Positions 13,214 to 21,503 of a stretch of DNA of 30,572 nucleotides are shown one piece after another. Location of the stretch: IMG/VR virus record IMGVR_UViG_3300044732_000912, positions 1 to 30,572 of that record; one strand, written 5' to 3'. This DNA is from a virus. A program made the translations under genes and the position numbers. Under the pieces are notes generated by a model. That model was not told the DNA's origin. It searched no databases and worked only from the letters and a program-made list of their open reading frames with translations. Each line of letters begins with the position of its first letter. Positions within the stretch are counted from its first letter, which is position 1.

Positions 13214-14673
13214 CAGTTGCCTCCGAGAATCTGTTCGGCTGCGCCGTCGCCATAGTGATAGTTGAATTCAGTAATCGCATCCGGCGAAGGATCCTGCTTC
13301 AGGAGATCAATGTCTTCAGGCTTAATTCGGCCCGGACCCTGCCCCCTGCTTCCGTCAAGGGGCCTTCTCGGCGGCCCCATTCCAGGCCCGTGAATGGTAT
13401 CCTGATAAAGGTTCCAGAGGCGGTTGAGGTTGTAGCGGAGCTGCTCCTCGCTCTGGCTATTCTCGATGTTACCCTTCGCCGCGCGAAGCATCAGAATTTC
13501 ACGATCGGACACAGCGCCAAGGGCGCCGCCGGTGGGCGATGCCTCGCGGAGCTGCTGGAGAGTATCGAAGCTGATCGATGCACCAATCGTATCCGACAAG
13601 CCGCGAAGATCGGACGAATTCGTGCCAGACCAGTTAGCAGCCAACCCAGAACCAAAGCCCGTTGCGGGGTTGTACCAGGTGTCATTGTCTAGAATCTTGA
13701 GCGACCGATCGATGTCCTGGGACACGATGTCTGCAGACTGCATCCTCTGCTGGGTCTGGGCGTCTTTCTTTTCAGCGAGAGCCGCAGCATCCATCTCAGC
13801 CTTGCTGCCGGGGATCGGCTCGAAGCGCATGGAGTTGGTTTGCGGATCCGTTACCAGGCGCATGCCCGGCGGGATCGTGCCGACGCTCACATTGTTCTGG
13901 GTGCCCGAGATCATGTCAGGCTTACCGTCAGGCGTCATCATCAAGGGTGCATTCGACGGGACGCCAAAGGCAGCCTTCTCCGCGGGCGTGGCCGGGCGAT
14001 AGCCTCCACTGCCGGTCGTGAGGGCCTTCGTCGTGTCGGTGATGAACTTACCGGCATCGAAGTTTTCATCCAGCACGGCGCCATGAGCCATCGTGCCGAT
14101 CTGGTCATAGATCTGGGTGCGGTACGCATCACGCTGCGCCAGCGCATCCATGCCCTCGGAGGAATAGTTTGCACCAGCATCCTCGACGCCGGGCAGGTAA
14201 CCCTCGGGCGGCGGCGGTGGCACCGGCTTCGACAGGCTGTTGAGAAGGTTCCATTCCGGCATCTTCTGCTGGACGTTCTGGAAGACAGCCTCGGTCACGG
14301 CCTCCTCGGTGCCGGGCATGGATTGGAACCGCTCGGCCTCGAGGCCCGCCTTCAGGCGCTGGGAGTTAAATTCGGATTCAAGCTTACCAAGCTCAAAGGG
14401 TTGCTTCTTAATGGCGAACTCGTCAGCCAGGCTCTTGGATGCGATCTCGCCCTGAAGCTTCTGAAGCTCGAAAGGCTGCAGCGCCGCCGCGCGGGCCTCC
14501 TGGGCCTGCTGGATCTCAAGCATGGCCTGGGCGCGTGCGTCCTCAGCCGCGGCCTGCGTCTGGCGCAGCTCCATCTCACGCACCTTCGCGCGGTTCATCG
14601 GGGCCTGGGTGATGGCCTCGGCGAGAGTGCCGATTGCCGAAGACCAGGCGCTATCCTGAAGGCGAATGGGCAT
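13213..14673 (-). CDS. coiled-coil virion / DNA-injection protein (486 aa)
   Basis: The ATG at 14673 has AGGAG six bases upstream. Residues about 25-115 are a long Gln/Glu/Ala-rich coiled coil containing two PFEL-(Q/G)-KL repeats. A Pro-rich turn (SKPVPPPPPEGYLPGVEDAG) leads to a mixed middle part. The C-terminal third has a pattern common in phage injection proteins: DRSLKILDNDTWYNPATGFG, LSDTIGASISFDTLQQLREA, SPTGGALGAVSDREILMLRA and NLNRLWNLYQDTIHG. No catalytic motif is seen. It lies in the ejection cluster and overlaps the 605-aa gene by one base, so stoichiometric co-production is likely. Confidence 0.75.
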   Translation of the reverse strand: MPIRLQDSAWSSAIGTLAEAITQAPMNRAKVREMELRQTQAAAEDARAQAMLEIQQAQEARAAALQPFELQKLQGEIASKSLADEFAIKKQPFELGKLESEFNSQRLKAGLEAERFQSMPGTEEAVTEAVFQNVQQKMPEWNLLNSLSKPVPPPPPEGYLPGVEDAGANYSSEGMDALAQRDAYRTQIYDQIGTMAHGAVLDENFDAGKFITDTTKALTTGSGGYRPATPAEKAAFGVPSNAPLMMTPDGKPDMISGTQNNVSVGTIPPGMRLVTDPQTNSMRFEPIPGSKAEMDAAALAEKKDAQTQQRMQSADIVSQDIDRSLKILDNDTWYNPATGFGSGLAANWSGTNSSDLRGLSDTIGASISFDTLQQLREASPTGGALGAVSDREILMLRAAKGNIENSQSEEQLRYNLNRLWNLYQDTIHGPGMGPPRRPLDGSRGQGPGRIKPEDIDLLKQDPSPDAITEFNYHYGDGAAEQILGGN

Positions 14674-14682
14674 CCGTATCTC

Positions 14683-15351
14683 CTAGAAAATCGACGACAG
14701 GCTGCCGCCGCCGCCCATGCCGCCGATCGCTCCACCAAGCTGGGCGAGCGCATTTCCGATGCCACCCGAAGCCTCGCCCACCTGAAGCGGCTGGATGCCC
14801 TTCGCGAGGCCGTAGACTGCCAGGTCGCCCCTGCGATTGTTGTTATAGAGGTCAATCATCTGGTTGCCCTGCTGGAGGGCCTGGTTGGTCATGTTCTGCA
14901 TGCCGAACTGAGAGCCAGTGTAGGCCTGCATCGCGGCCAGGGCCGCCGTCTTGTTGCGGGCGTCCTTAGCGGCCTTGTTCAACTGCTTCGCGGCGTATTC
15001 CTTGAAGCTGGGATTATCTCCCTGACCAGACAGAAGCGCATCGCTCGTCGCCAAGGGAGCGCCCATGTCAGGGTTGCCGGTGTTCAGATCAGTCGTGAGA
15101 CGCTGCGTCTCCTCGCCAACCGTGCCAGGCATATCGCCGAGCTTGTTGAGGGATTCTTCCTGCGCAGCCTGCGCCTTGGAGCGGTTCTGCTCGTCCTTCG
15201 CGTTCTGAATGCGGGCCTTCTGCTTCTGGTACGAAAGCCACTGCTTGGTCGCATTCTCGCGCGCATTATTGGCCGCCGACGCAGCCGAATACTGCATCGC
15301 GGCGCCACCCGCCGTCAGCGCAAGTCCGAGTAGAGGAGCTGCTGCAACCAT
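14683..15351 (-). CDS. internal virion protein with hydrophobic N-terminus (222 aa)
   Basis: The preferred start is the ATG at 15351; an in-frame TTG at 15357 would overlap the previous gene. The N-terminus is hydrophobic (MVAAAPLLGLALTAGGAAMQ) and could be a membrane-inserting segment. A basic coiled coil follows (NARENATKQWLSYQKQKARI, then NAKDEQNRSKAQAAQEESLN), and the C-terminal region ends in a Gly-rich run GGMGGGGSLSSIF. Layout and size resemble T7 gp14-type small ejection proteins (hydrophobic start, helical middle), but this is analogy. The gene is in the ejection cluster directly after the 214-aa gene. Confidence 0.7.
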   Translation of the reverse strand: MVAAAPLLGLALTAGGAAMQYSAASAANNARENATKQWLSYQKQKARIQNAKDEQNRSKAQAAQEESLNKLGDMPGTVGEETQRLTTDLNTGNPDMGAPLATSDALLSGQGDNPSFKEYAAKQLNKAAKDARNKTAALAAMQAYTGSQFGMQNMTNQALQQGNQMIDLYNNNRRGDLAVYGLAKGIQPLQVGEASGGIGNALAQLGGAIGGMGGGGSLSSIF

Positions 15352-15353
15352 GA

Positions 15354-15998
15354 TCAACCCACCGAAGATATTTTGCTGCGGCTGCCGGGCGACCCTAAGT
15401 AACTACCACCAGGGCTGGAAGCACGCTGCGAGTTTGCATTGATGAAGCCCGCAGCACCCACCGCGGCTGTATTGAACAGCTCACCAAGCGGGTCATACTT
15501 GGGCTGCTGGCCCTGGAGGTTCTTGATCGAATTCGTGGCCAGGTTCGTTGCCAAAGTCGGGTCTTCCGTCGCGTAGAGCTGCGAGATGGCCGAATTCTTG
15601 GCATCAAGGACGCTACTGCGGAGCTGCCCGGTGGCTGCGTCTCCCTGCGAGCGCACCATTGCGTCCTGGTCGAGCTTCCTCTTATAGAGGTCAGCGGTGC
15701 CCTTGGCGGCCATCGAAGACTTCAGTGTACCAGCGCGGCCATAACCAAAGTTGAGGTCATCCTTGGCGTTCTTATACTGGTCCTGCACCTGCGGCATGTA
15801 ATAATTCAAATAATTATCTTGATAGGTTTTATAGAACGGGTCACCGATGGCGGCGAACTTGCCATCGATGTTGGTCTTGCCGGTGGCCAGACGAGCCTGG
15901 CGTTCTGCTTCCTTCTTCTCAGCCGCCTTGACTTGCTGCTTCTCCCACTGAAGCATCTTCTTGCCGCTGTTGTCGGACCCTTTACCACCACCCGCCAT
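15354..15998 (-). CDS. virion-associated protein of podovirus type (214 aa)
   Basis: The ATG at 15998 follows the GNAT stop by 3 nt. A Gly/Ser/Lys-rich start is followed by a coiled coil (EKQQVKAAEKKEAERQARLA), then FAAIGDPFYKTYQDNYLNYY, MPQVQDQYKNAKDDLNFGYG and a Ser/Ala-rich helical part (RAGTLKSSMAAKGTADLYKR). It ends with a Ser/Gly-rich tail. The aromatic FYKTYQDNYLNYYMPQV block recurs, to my recollection, in proteins between the tail hub and the ejection proteins of many short-tailed phages. No enzymatic function is visible. A structural or ejection role is inferred from its place. Confidence 0.7.
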   Translation of the reverse strand: MAGGGKGSDNSGKKMLQWEKQQVKAAEKKEAERQARLATGKTNIDGKFAAIGDPFYKTYQDNYLNYYMPQVQDQYKNAKDDLNFGYGRAGTLKSSMAAKGTADLYKRKLDQDAMVRSQGDAATGQLRSSVLDAKNSAISQLYATEDPTLATNLATNSIKNLQGQQPKYDPLGELFNTAAVGAAGFINANSQRASSPGGSYLGSPGSRSKISSVG

Positions 15999-16001
15999 GA
16001 C

Positions 16002-16580
16002 CTACCTCAGAACCTTGACGCCGTTGATCACCGGGACATCGAAGCCCAGCTTCGTCAGCATGTTCGCCATGGACCTATCAACGCCGCCCATCTTGGCGCC
16101 AGGAGACGCGAAGAAGACGCACGCGCCGAGAGCGCGCAGCCGGTTCTCCGCTGCCGTGAAAAGGAGCCTACCCGCCTGCGAGAGGCGGAAGGTGTGATGC
16201 ACATAGACGCCATCGAGGACGCCCACGGGATCCGTCGTGGAGCAGACCTGGACGCCGAACTTGATGAATCCGATCGGAAGCTGGGGCGTCTCGCCGCCGG
16301 TGCCGTCAGGCGTCGGGAGCGTGTCGCAGATGTAAATCATCTGCCCGGTTTCATGAAATGGCTCATTGAGGACGCGATCGTAATAGATGCGCATCCCCTC
16401 CTCGTTGAATGAGGTGAATTCCTTCCAGCCACTTTCGTTGAAGAACTCCTCGGTGAGGACCATCAGCGGCACAAGATCCATCGGCCCAGCTTGCCGGATC
16501 ACAAAGGACGGCAAAGCGCGAGGCGGTCGGAGTGACGACGCCGGAAGGGAGTTCACGTTGTCAGTGGCAGTTTCGGTCAT
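16002..16580 (-). CDS. GNAT-fold acyltransferase-like protein in the virion operon (192 aa)
   Basis: After a 25-residue unstructured start, the chain follows the GNAT order: FVIRQAGPMDLVPLMVLTEE (strand 1, helix 1), QMIYICDTLP and IGFIKFGVQV (strands), VLDGVYVHHTFRLSQAGRLL (strand 4 and the acyl-CoA pyrophosphate-binding turn, where the usual Q/RxxGxG/A appears as RLSQAGR), and GACVFFASPGAKMGGV with LTKLGFD near the end. GNAT proteins move acetyl or other acyl groups from CoA. Similar genes recur next to tail or ejection genes of podoviruses, where the target is unknown. Its own leader holds a hairpin touching the ribosome-binding site. The fold call is good; the activity is unproven. Confidence 0.75.
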   Translation of the reverse strand: MTETATDNVNSLPASSLRPPRALPSFVIRQAGPMDLVPLMVLTEEFFNESGWKEFTSFNEEGMRIYYDRVLNEPFHETGQMIYICDTLPTPDGTGGETPQLPIGFIKFGVQVCSTTDPVGVLDGVYVHHTFRLSQAGRLLFTAAENRLRALGACVFFASPGAKMGGVDRSMANMLTKLGFDVPVINGVKVLR

Positions 16581-16586
16581 TTATCG

Positions 16587-16613
16587 CCTGCGTGATGGGC
16601 TAATCCACGCGGC
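16587..16613 (-). promoter_or_regulatory. hairpin in the leader of the GNAT gene
   Basis: In the 90-nt gap before the GNAT ATG, GCCTGCGTG (16586-16594) pairs with CACGCGGC (16606-16613) with one bulged base and an 11-nt loop. In the leftward RNA its 3' side runs into the AGG that precedes the AUG at 16580, so it may damp GNAT translation relative to its neighbours. Confidence 0.4.
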
Positions 16614-16670
16614 TGCCGAGGCCAATGATCCGACAAACAAGATGGCTATAGCATATGAAGGCCAGGACGA

Positions 16671-18122
16671 TCAATCGGCTTTCCCATTGGTTTGATAATG
16701 GATTACGATCGAACTCAAGAGCGCAGAACCTTCCGCCTTGTTGCTCAGAGTGAGGCTGATGTGGGTTGAAGCACCCTGCAATGCCACAGCCCCGAGAAGA
16801 CCCACCGTAGGCTGAAGATTGATTGCCACCGGATCCTTCGCAGACGGCACGTTGGGGTCAAATCCAGCGTAAACCGACCACTCACCCCAGGCCGCAAGGT
16901 CGATGCCGGTGAACATTTTCATGGTGGCGGGCTTACCGGCGGCAAGGGGCGGCACCTCGACGGAAACCTCGCAGCCGTCATACGTGATGCCATCCACGCC
17001 GCCGTAGACATACAGGTCATCGCCGCTGCGGAAGACCACCTGGCTCTGGGCGACGACGCCATAATCGACCGGGAATTCAGGGATGTACTCGCTCCAGGCC
17101 GTCACCTTCGGGCCAGGGTAATAGGACAGCACGAAGATCCGGTTGTTGAAGCACATCCAGAAGCGCCCGGTGTTCGGCTCCACCAGGGAGAAGCACCTGG
17201 TGATGTAGGTATCGTCAGGCCGGGACTTGATGATGCTCTGCATCTCAGGATCGATCGGCGAGCCGATGTCGGAAACCGCGGCGGCGTTGGAGCTGTCCTT
17301 CGCACGAAGGGACCGGATCCCTGAATCGTGAAGGTACAGCACGTCACCGGATCCGTATTGCAGCATGGAATTGGGCGCAACTGTGCCCGCGCTGCGGAGC
17401 GTCTGCCGAAGGTTGTTGTTGTCAGGATCGGCGTCCACCTCCCAGATCTGGGTGGCGTATCGCGTGGCCACCGCGAGCTGGTCGTAGTATATCTCCAGGC
17501 CAACCAGGAAGTCAGCCGCGCCGTTCTGGTTCGACGCCAGGATGAACCCCTGCCCGATCGCCGTCGTGTCTGGGTTTTCGGGATCCCAGACGAGCGGATT
17601 GTCGAGAGCCGAGAAGCAGATCTTATCCTGCGTGATGCCGTAGATCTTGTTGTTGAAGACCTTCACATGATGCGGCGCGGGATTGTGTACCTTCGCCACA
17701 TCGGCGACATAGGTTTCGCCATAGAAATGATGGAAGTTACCGGCGGTATCCCTGATCACATAATAGATTATGCCGTTGTAAAGCTCCCAATCCATGAGCC
17801 GCTCTGCCGTCGTTCCGGCAGGCATAGGGACCATAATCGTGGAGACGGTCACCGGCTGGGCACGGGACTGCAGCGTGACAGGCTTGGGGGCTTCCCGCGC
17901 GCCGCCCTGCTGGAACACGTAGAGCGAGGAGCCGATACCAGCCAACCCGATCGTGCCAGGGTCAACCGAGGCAGCCTTCACAAAGGCGTACCGCTTCTCG
18001 ATGTCGCCACCAGCCGTCAGGTGAGCATTCACCAGCTTGCTGAGGGTTCCCGCCGGTGCAACGATGCCCGGCCTGCGAAGGTCGAGCCCGCTGCGGAAAT
18101 CTTCAATAACGAAGTAGGCCAT
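16671..18122 (-). CDS. P22 gp10-like tail hub / packaged-DNA stabilisation protein (483 aa)
   Basis: The start overlaps the preceding stop (TGATG). The sequence is strand-rich throughout, with features typical of this propeller-like head-closure family: YFVIEDFRSGLDLRRPGIVA and LVNAHLTAGGDIEKRYAFVK at the N-terminus, PHHVKVFNNKIYGITQDKIC, YDQLAVATRYATQIWEVDAD, YGSGDVLYLHDSGIRSLRAK in the middle, and RCFSLVEPNTGRFWMCFNNR with DYGVVAQSQVVFRSGDDLYV later. In P22-like and many other podoviruses this protein caps the connector, locks packaged DNA and joins the receptor-binding tail. It follows the adaptor gene in the expected order. Together with the absence of tape-measure genes, it supports a short tail. 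Confidence 0.8.
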   Translation of the reverse strand: MAYFVIEDFRSGLDLRRPGIVAPAGTLSKLVNAHLTAGGDIEKRYAFVKAASVDPGTIGLAGIGSSLYVFQQGGAREAPKPVTLQSRAQPVTVSTIMVPMPAGTTAERLMDWELYNGIIYYVIRDTAGNFHHFYGETYVADVAKVHNPAPHHVKVFNNKIYGITQDKICFSALDNPLVWDPENPDTTAIGQGFILASNQNGAADFLVGLEIYYDQLAVATRYATQIWEVDADPDNNNLRQTLRSAGTVAPNSMLQYGSGDVLYLHDSGIRSLRAKDSSNAAAVSDIGSPIDPEMQSIIKSRPDDTYITRCFSLVEPNTGRFWMCFNNRIFVLSYYPGPKVTAWSEYIPEFPVDYGVVAQSQVVFRSGDDLYVYGGVDGITYDGCEVSVEVPPLAAGKPATMKMFTGIDLAAWGEWSVYAGFDPNVPSAKDPVAINLQPTVGLLGAVALQGASTHISLTLSNKAEGSALLSSIVIHYQTNGKAD

Positions 18123-18841
18123 CAGTTCTGCCCAGGATAGCGGTAACCACTCGGGATGTAGTCCAGGCCAATGACCGGCGCGGCGCGGCCACTGCCGGAA
18201 AGAGACGTCCAGGCACGCTTGCGCGAGCCCTGGGAGCCCAGGACACGCTGCAGGTGGCGCTGTGCCTTCTGGTTCTTGAGGTCGGCTTCCTGCGGCGCCG
18301 TGCGCCCCACAACCTCCACTGCCGTGAACAGCACGATGAGGGTGCCGTCGAGCGTGCAGACGTCTTCATTGTCCACCAGGGGATCGAGGGGCTTCATGCC
18401 GTACACGTACAGTTCGCCGGTGGATTGGCTCGGGATCGGCCACAATTCGATCTGCTGGCGATCGGCGTCGTGATCCCACCTCTGCACCGGCCAGGAGGTT
18501 GCGCCCTGGTCACTGTCAGATGATGTGAAAAGGCCAGGATTGATCCCCTTCTCGAGGGGGCGCCAATCTGCGCTGTTCTGCGTATGGCACCAGATGTGCG
18601 TCACGCGGTCGAAGGGAATGTCAGCCGGGTAATCGTAGTAACGCTCACCGGCCTGGGGGATGATCGTTCGGTGCGTCTTCAGGAAGGGCCACTCATAACC
18701 GACATAAAGCTCTTCCTGTGTGCGGTTCAGCAGGTATCGAAGAGTCTCTTCGCTGGCCTGCCCCTGAGCGACGGCAAGCGAGTGCCCGCATTCTGCGCGG
18801 AGGTCTTTCACCAACCTGGAAAGCGTAACACCCGTTGCCAT
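18122..18841 (-). CDS. head-tail adaptor, P22 gp4 / T7 gp11-like (239 aa)
   Basis: The ATG at 18841 has AGGAG upstream. The helical start (LSRLVKDLRAECGHSLAVAQ) is followed by RYLLNRTQEELYVGYEWPFL, the typical hallmark of the gp4/gp11-like adaptor family, and by strands around YYDYPADIPFDRVTHIWC and IELWPIPSQSTGELYVYG. A C-terminal helical bundle with basic tail (DLKNQKAQRHLQRVLGSQGS) precedes GLDYIPSGYRYPGQN. The protein binds below the portal and connects it to the tail hub. The order portal, scaffold, capsid, 131-aa protein, adaptor, hub is consistent. No sign of an added enzymatic domain such as gp4's hydrolase is visible. Confidence 0.8.
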   Translation of the reverse strand: MATGVTLSRLVKDLRAECGHSLAVAQGQASEETLRYLLNRTQEELYVGYEWPFLKTHRTIIPQAGERYYDYPADIPFDRVTHIWCHTQNSADWRPLEKGINPGLFTSSDSDQGATSWPVQRWDHDADRQQIELWPIPSQSTGELYVYGMKPLDPLVDNEDVCTLDGTLIVLFTAVEVVGRTAPQEADLKNQKAQRHLQRVLGSQGSRKRAWTSLSGSGRAAPVIGLDYIPSGYRYPGQN

Positions 18842-18853
18842 CGTCAGTTCTCC

Positions 18854-19249
18854 TTAGAATTCCTCGCCGACTTGGGCGGGCTCGTCTGTAGGCGGCACGA
18901 ATGCCTGGGCTGCTGTCGTCTTCGTGGATGGCCGCTGCTTCTTCGCAGGCACTTCCACGTCCTTGCCAGGCCGATCCGCCAGAACCATTCCCATGTTGGG
19001 ATTGCGGCCTGGGAAGATCGCGTTGACGGTATTCTCGGAATACTTCGACAGGAGGCGCAGCTTCTCCTCCGCGAAATTCGACTGCGTGGTCTTCAGGAAC
19101 TGAACGTCACGCACCGCGCCGTCACCATGCAGGTGTGCGAGGATTTCCAACTCAGGAACAGTCACGGGGTTAAACTCACCCCTGTAGATGATGTTACGAA
19201 CATCGCCACCGATGGCGATCTTCACGGTAACCCAATCAAGTTCTGCCAC
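18854..19249 (-). CDS. conserved-position head protein downstream of capsid (131 aa)
   Basis: The preferred start is the GTG at 19249, with AAGGAG seven bases upstream; the longer frame to 19300 would run through the hairpin after the capsid gene. The protein starts AELDWVTVKIAIGGD, with strands (RNIIYRGEFNPVTVPELEIL), a short helix and a segment with FLKTTQSNFAEEKLRLLSKY, then a basic, Pro/Thr-rich unstructured C-terminal third. No family is recognised. Its slot between capsid and adaptor suggests a head decoration, completion or connector accessory protein. Spacing to the adaptor is 12 nt. Confidence 0.7.
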   Translation of the reverse strand: MAELDWVTVKIAIGGDVRNIIYRGEFNPVTVPELEILAHLHGDGAVRDVQFLKTTQSNFAEEKLRLLSKYSENTVNAIFPGRNPNMGMVLADRPGKDVEVPAKKQRPSTKTTAAQAFVPPTDEPAQVGEEF

Positions 19250-19272
19250 GTATTTCTCCTTGGTTCCTTGGT

Positions 19273-19329
19273 GCGAGTGGTCGGGGCGGCAGGGCACCAA
19301 GGAAGCCTGCCGCCCCTAGTCGCACTCGC
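19273..19329 (-). terminator. strong stem-loop after the capsid gene
   Basis: GGGGCGGCAGG (19283-19293) pairs perfectly with CCTGCCGCCCC (19306-19316), and an outer stem GCGAGTG (19273-19279) with CACTCGC (19323-19329) extends it across an internal loop. It lies just after the major capsid stop in the late RNA. There is no U-tract on the downstream side, so partial termination or protection of the capsid mRNA 3' end is more likely than full termination. Confidence 0.6.
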
Positions 19330-19331
19330 CG

Positions 19332-20390
19332 TTAGGCGATCGCGATTACTGCCGAGCTGTTGAGCTGCTTCGCCACCGTCTGGCCGGTGAAGGTCAAGCT
19401 GGTGTAATAGACAAAGGCGTTCTCGGGGCGAGCCGGGTTGTGGCGATGGCGCCACTCCGAATCCATGGCCATCAAGAAGACGCTCGCGCTGTCGATCATG
19501 TAGCAACGCTTGCTGTAGCCCATGTCATCCAGCGACGGGTCGTACTGGAACTCAAGACCCATGTGGTTGATCGAGCCAACAGACATATCCTTGCCGCCGC
19601 TGAAACCAACCTGCGAGTAGTTGCCGTTCGCACGCAGTTCGATCTCCAGAGCGCCGAGGAAATCGGAGCCGCAGAAGGCGTGCGTCGGGCGACCACCGAA
19701 GCGGGTGAGCTGACGATAGAGGCCCTGGATGTAGTTGCAGAGCGTGCCACCCATCGTCGGCAGCGACGTAACCGGAGCCGCGACGTTGGAGTAGTTGCGC
19801 CACCAGGCGTTAGCCGCCAGCGAGCGGTCGATGCCGCCGACAGTGTCAGCATCCGGGGTGTCGGTGATGAGCGAGCGAATGCCAGCCATCGCCTTCGGGT
19901 CCGCGGTGCCGTCGCCCCAGAACAGGCCGTTGAGCGAACGAGCGGTCTGCTCGGACAGGTCAGCGAGCTTGTTGTCGAGGAGGTTCACAAGCACGGTCAT
20001 ATCGCGCTGCGAATGGTTCGACGTTTCGATGCCCATTTCGTCGGTGACAGAGAGGCCGTCTATTTTTAATTCCGTCCCAGTAATGCTCATACCTATGTGC
20101 ATTTCCCGCCAGGGGAAGTTCGCCCGAACGATGTTCGCCGGGTTGTAGAAGCTCACGGTGTCGTTGTGCGTAAAGCCCTTGAGGGAATCGTTCACGCCGC
20201 CGTTGCCGTACACGCCCTGGAGAGCGATCGAGATGTCACCCTTGCCACCGGGGAAGGACTTCTTCTTGCCCTCAAGCAGCTTCACCAGCGGCTTGTTCTG
20301 GATGGTCTGGGAATAGAATTCCGGCTTCGAGAAGAAATAGTCGAAAGCCGCATTCGAGATATTGGTGATTTCTTGAGTTGTAAAAGCCAT
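19332..20390 (-). CDS. major capsid protein (352 aa)
   Basis: The preferred start is the ATG at 20390 (MAFTTQEITNISNAAFDYFF), with GGAG upstream; an extension by four codons to 20402 is less likely. The chain has the features of an HK97-fold coat protein of the podovirus type: an N-terminal helix, LVKLLEGKKKSFPGGKGDIS, a strand-rich segment with YNPANIVRANFPWREMHIGM, a spine helix region (VLVNLLDNKLADLSEQTARS), GLFWGDGTADPKAMAGIRSL, and a late domain with YRQLTRFGGRPTHAFCGSDF and YDPSLDDMGYSKRCYMIDSA. Position after scaffold and before the connector genes fits. Exact family not searched. Confidence 0.85.
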   Translation of the reverse strand: MAFTTQEITNISNAAFDYFFSKPEFYSQTIQNKPLVKLLEGKKKSFPGGKGDISIALQGVYGNGGVNDSLKGFTHNDTVSFYNPANIVRANFPWREMHIGMSITGTELKIDGLSVTDEMGIETSNHSQRDMTVLVNLLDNKLADLSEQTARSLNGLFWGDGTADPKAMAGIRSLITDTPDADTVGGIDRSLAANAWWRNYSNVAAPVTSLPTMGGTLCNYIQGLYRQLTRFGGRPTHAFCGSDFLGALEIELRANGNYSQVGFSGGKDMSVGSINHMGLEFQYDPSLDDMGYSKRCYMIDSASVFLMAMDSEWRHRHNPARPENAFVYYTSLTFTGQTVAKQLNSSAVIAIA

Positions 20391-20429
20391 TTGTAGCTCC
20401 ATTGAGTGCCGGAATTAACGACACTCTGA

Positions 20430-21500
20430 TCAAGGAGAGCGATGCCTCGCCCGATCGAGCCCCTGCATTGCTGCTTCCATGAGGCTCTTCGGAGCGGCGA
20501 CTGCGCTCGGGTTGCTGGGCCTCTGGATCCCTGAAGGGTTCATCTGCGTTGGAGCGCGGGACGGCCTGGATGCCCTGACAGCCGCGTCAGCCCTGCGATA
20601 GGCCTCCTGGGCAACTGCCACACAATCCTGCGGCGACTGAGGGTCACCGTATTCCGCCCTGATGCTCGCGACATATGCCTTCGCGACATCCAGTTTGCGG
20701 GCATAATCCGGGTCGGACTGTCTGACGGTCTGTTCCCAGGCAGCAACTGCCGAACGGTTCGCTTGACGGGCATTTTCCTCTTGCTGGGAGGCCTCCGCCT
20801 CAGCCTGGCGCTCGAGGCGCTGCTGGGCGTGGCCGAGGTCGTAACGCTGCTTCGTGATGCCGACAGCAACGTCCGGTGCCACCCTGCCCTGCCTTACCTG
20901 CTCTTGAAGATCAGGGGGAAGGGCTCGTCCCGTGTACTCCATCGCCAATTGGACGAAGGGAGACAACTGCTCGAGGAACGTCTCGTAATCCCCCTTGCGG
21001 AGGGTCGCGAGAGCCTGCAGTCCGAATGCGAGGTCCTCAGCGGACAGCTCATTCTCCTGCATGTATGCCCTGAAGGGCTCGACCTCCCTGACCTGGTCCC
21101 GGTAGCTGTTCCGCTCCGAAAGGAGGGACTTGATCCGCTGCTGGGTCGAGGGCGTGTAGGTCTTGATCTCTTCAGGCGAAAAGTCCTGCGGCGCGTCCTG
21201 GTTCGGAGCCTTCTGAGCATCCTGCTCGGATCGAGCCTGCACCGATCCATCGGTGGGCGCTGCTTCCGTCTTCGGCTCGATGGCCTTCTTGACGGCTGCA
21301 AGCAAACCAGCCTTGGGGTCGGTTTCTCCGGGTGACGAAGCCGGGTTAGCGTCGGAAGCGGGAGACGAGGCCGCAGGAGCGTCGGAGGCGGGTGACGAAG
21401 CCGCAGGAGCGTCATGGCTAGGAGATGGCTGAGATGTTGATGGTTCCACCGGCGACGAGGTGGTGGGATTTTGAACGTCTAAGTTTCCATCTATCGACAT
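20430..21500 (-). CDS. capsid scaffolding protein (356 aa)
   Basis: The protein is acidic at the N-terminus, rich in Ser/Pro/Ala/Gln and predominantly helical afterwards, as scaffolds are. Residues about 25-57 carry imperfect DAPAASSPAS-type repeats, encoded by a 30-bp tandem repeat. A segment with FSPEEIKTYTPSTQQRIKSL starts the helical core, which contains YMQENELSAEDLAFGLQALA and a Gln/Glu-rich coiled coil (QRLERQAEAEASQQEENARQ). The C-terminus is basic (DRARHRSP), typical of the capsid-binding end. It lies between portal and capsid genes. Two adjacent hairpins lie directly before its start, and the second contains part of the Shine-Dalgarno sequence. Confidence 0.85.
   Translation of the reverse strand: MSIDGNLDVQNPTTSSPVEPSTSQPSPSHDAPAASSPASDAPAASSPASDANPASSPGETDPKAGLLAAVKKAIEPKTEAAPTDGSVQARSEQDAQKAPNQDAPQDFSPEEIKTYTPSTQQRIKSLLSERNSYRDQVREVEPFRAYMQENELSAEDLAFGLQALATLRKGDYETFLEQLSPFVQLAMEYTGRALPPDLQEQVRQGRVAPDVAVGITKQRYDLGHAQQRLERQAEAEASQQEENARQANRSAVAAWEQTVRQSDPDYARKLDVAKAYVASIRAEYGDPQSPQDCVAVAQEAYRRADAAVRASRPSRAPTQMNPSGIQRPSNPSAVAAPKSLMEAAMQGLDRARHRSP
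21349..21408. repeat. 30-bp tandem repeat in the scaffold gene
   Basis: Two copies of a 30-bp unit starting GCGTCGGA (21349-21378 and 21379-21408) differ at four positions, with a diverged third copy on the left side (from about 21321). They encode the Ala/Ser/Pro/Asp-rich repeats at the scaffold N-terminus and keep the frame. Confidence 0.8.
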
Positions 21501-21503
21501 ACG

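Noticed and set aside
13840-15333. Long rightward frame of 497 codons opposite the ejection-protein genes
   Set aside because: Antisense shadow crossing two real genes, with no ribosome-binding site or motif.
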